Under the pieces are notes generated by a model that ran no database searches, was not told where the DNA came from, and worked only from the letters and a program-made list of their open reading frames with translations. From positions 62,001-126,000 of the forward strand of contig SVFQ01000008.1 in the NCBI GenBank assembly GCA_015056765.1: a DNA stretch of 64,000 bases, in the 5' to 3' direction. The stretch is from Lachnospiraceae bacterium. Its GTDB lineage: Bacteria > Bacillota > Clostridia > Lachnospirales > Lachnospiraceae. Both the position numbers and the translations under genes were made by a program. Below are positions 63,107-64,000 of the stretch, in pieces. Every line of letters begins with the position of its first letter. Positions within the stretch are counted from its first letter, which is position 1.

Positions 63107-64000
63107 AGGTTAATCACGCTTTTCCATTTCTGATGTTTGGTTGGGAAAATCTCACCAAGTCCCAGGTCTTCGATTTCCACCACCATTTGACTTACATTCT
63201 CTAAGTGTAATTTCACTCTGAGTCTTGTGGCCCCCTCCGGTCGCACCTCTAGTTCATCCAGTGCAATGCGTTCCTCGTGGACCTGACTCTTTTCAGGGCT
63301 AAGTCCTGTCGCCACCGGCGATAAAGGTGTGATCCACAAAGATACATAATGATCTTTACCCAGATAAATTTCACACTCTGCCTTGGCATCATACCAGTTC
63401 TTACCGGCATCCAGCAGTGCCAGATAGGACTCCTCTCCCATTTTATTGACTTTCATACCTACATTGGCTTTTAGCTTCGTCTCCCCAAGAAAGATATACT
63501 CCTTGGTGGCCTGTTCCGGATAAAGCCTGTCCATGGCGCTGTAGGCTGCGCCCTTGCTATATAAGTTATTGCCACGAAAGACTCGTCTGCCACTATCACA
63601 CAGGACTCGCAGGGAATTATGCATCCAGTTGCCATCGAAGTCCTCTCCCACTAAAAAGCAACTGCCGATGTGCCCATTGCTCACCCCTTCACTTACTTCT
63701 GCCTCAAACCTTTGGTCCAGCATATCCTTTGTGGCAGGAGATAATTCGCCTGTTTCACGTGCAGGGAAATTCTGGATTTCCTTTCGATGAATCATACAAG
63801 CCACCGGGGTGGTTTTGCGGTTAAATACCAGATTCATCCGCTGCAAGCTGCCACCTTTGTAATCATAGAGTAGCACATCTTCCATCCAAAGCTCTTTTGC
63901 CTGATGTACCATGTATTCATAAAAGCTGTCCTCATGGTTTTGGATGAAAACCTGACTGTCCTGCAGTCCCAATGCCTGTACTACCTGTTCCAAAATCGGT
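63103..64000 (-). CDS. DUF5716-like protein, 5' part cut by window edge
   Basis: Frame open to base 64000 (no in-frame stop), so the N-terminus lies outside; ~298 residues are seen. The content is mostly beta strands after an N-terminal helix pair. From memory it resembles the Lachnospiraceae DUF5716 family; not verified. Segments: YLALLDAGKNWYDAKAECEIYLG, HYVSLWITPLSPVATG, EVRPEGATRLRVKLHLENV. Any enzymatic domain would be in the missing part. The 4-nt overlap with the TPR-like gene suggests a functional link. Confidence 0.65.
   Translation of the reverse strand, partial: PILEQVVQALGLQDSQVFIQNHEDSFYEYMVHQAKELWMEDVLLYDYKGGSLQRMNLVFNRKTTPVACMIHRKEIQNFPARETGELSPATKDMLDQRFEAEVSEGVSNGHIGSCFLVGEDFDGNWMHNSLRVLCDSGRRVFRGNNLYSKGAAYSAMDRLYPEQATKEYIFLGETKLKANVGMKVNKMGEESYLALLDAGKNWYDAKAECEIYLGKDHYVSLWITPLSPVATGLSPEKSQVHEERIALDELEVRPEGATRLRVKLHLENVSQMVVEIEDLGLGEIFPTKHQKWKSVINL

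Overview
The window looks like a chromosome segment of a low-to-mid GC anaerobic Clostridia, most likely a Lachnospiraceae member. The support is Firmicutes-type AGGAGG ribosome binding sites, family-2 PyrF, ClpC/RadA pairing, class B sortase with a GVRR-APKTSD sorting signal, and several small membrane families typical of that group. Genus cannot be fixed from the sequence. All genes but one (degV) lie on the minus strand, so transcription runs from high to low coordinates. No tRNA, rRNA, IS element, prophage or CRISPR array was seen.

Layout from left to right. 1-6.85 kb: a GntR-led operon with two ABC modules (ATPase plus large membrane protein, then a MacB-type ATPase, a secreted NNQQN-repeat protein and an FtsX-type permease that runs off the left edge). 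Its promoter overlaps a near-perfect inverted repeat. 7.0-7.8 kb: an orphan 233-residue protein behind a sequence that matches a flagellar sigma-28 promoter. 7.9-12.8 kb: a heterodimeric ABC exporter and radA. 12.8-16.7 kb: clpC and a membrane-anchored SH3 protein with an Arg-rich repeat tail. 16.7-20.2 kb: purE-purM-purN-purD (transcription order). 20.2-26.6 kb: an M29-type aminopeptidase with a long N-terminal extension, two small membrane proteins, pyrE, pyrF, a TPR lipoprotein and a DAHP synthase. 26.7-29.2 kb: a REC-GGDEF-EAL-PAS-REC c-di-GMP protein with a degenerate GGDEF and an intact EAL. 29.3-34.2 kb: a dipeptide/oligopeptide ABC importer. 34.3-37.7 kb: degV (plus strand), then DUF1294, GH25, shikimate kinase-like, RidA and a small protein gene.

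37.9-54.8 kb is the most distinctive region, a surface-display locus. It has a 13.8-kb gene for a 4,596-residue LPXTG-like adhesin with 22 tandem pilin-type isopeptide domains, a secreted companion, a class B sortase, a SEC-C protein, and a CAP-domain lipoprotein. The lipoprotein gene sits behind a clear c-di-GMP-I (GEMM-I) riboswitch with its own promoter and intrinsic terminator. Together with the phosphodiesterase-like protein at 26.7-29.2 kb and the sigma-28-type promoter, this suggests that the cell uses c-di-GMP to switch surface or motility functions.

54.9-60.95 kb: HAD phosphatase, LysR regulator, purA, purB and purF, with a promoter/palindrome in front of purF. 61-64 kb: a tight three-gene operon of unrecognised coiled-coil, TPR-like and DUF5716-like proteins, the last cut by the right edge. 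The purine genes form two main groups (purF-purB plus purA; purEMND). purH, purC, purL and purQ/S are not in the window.
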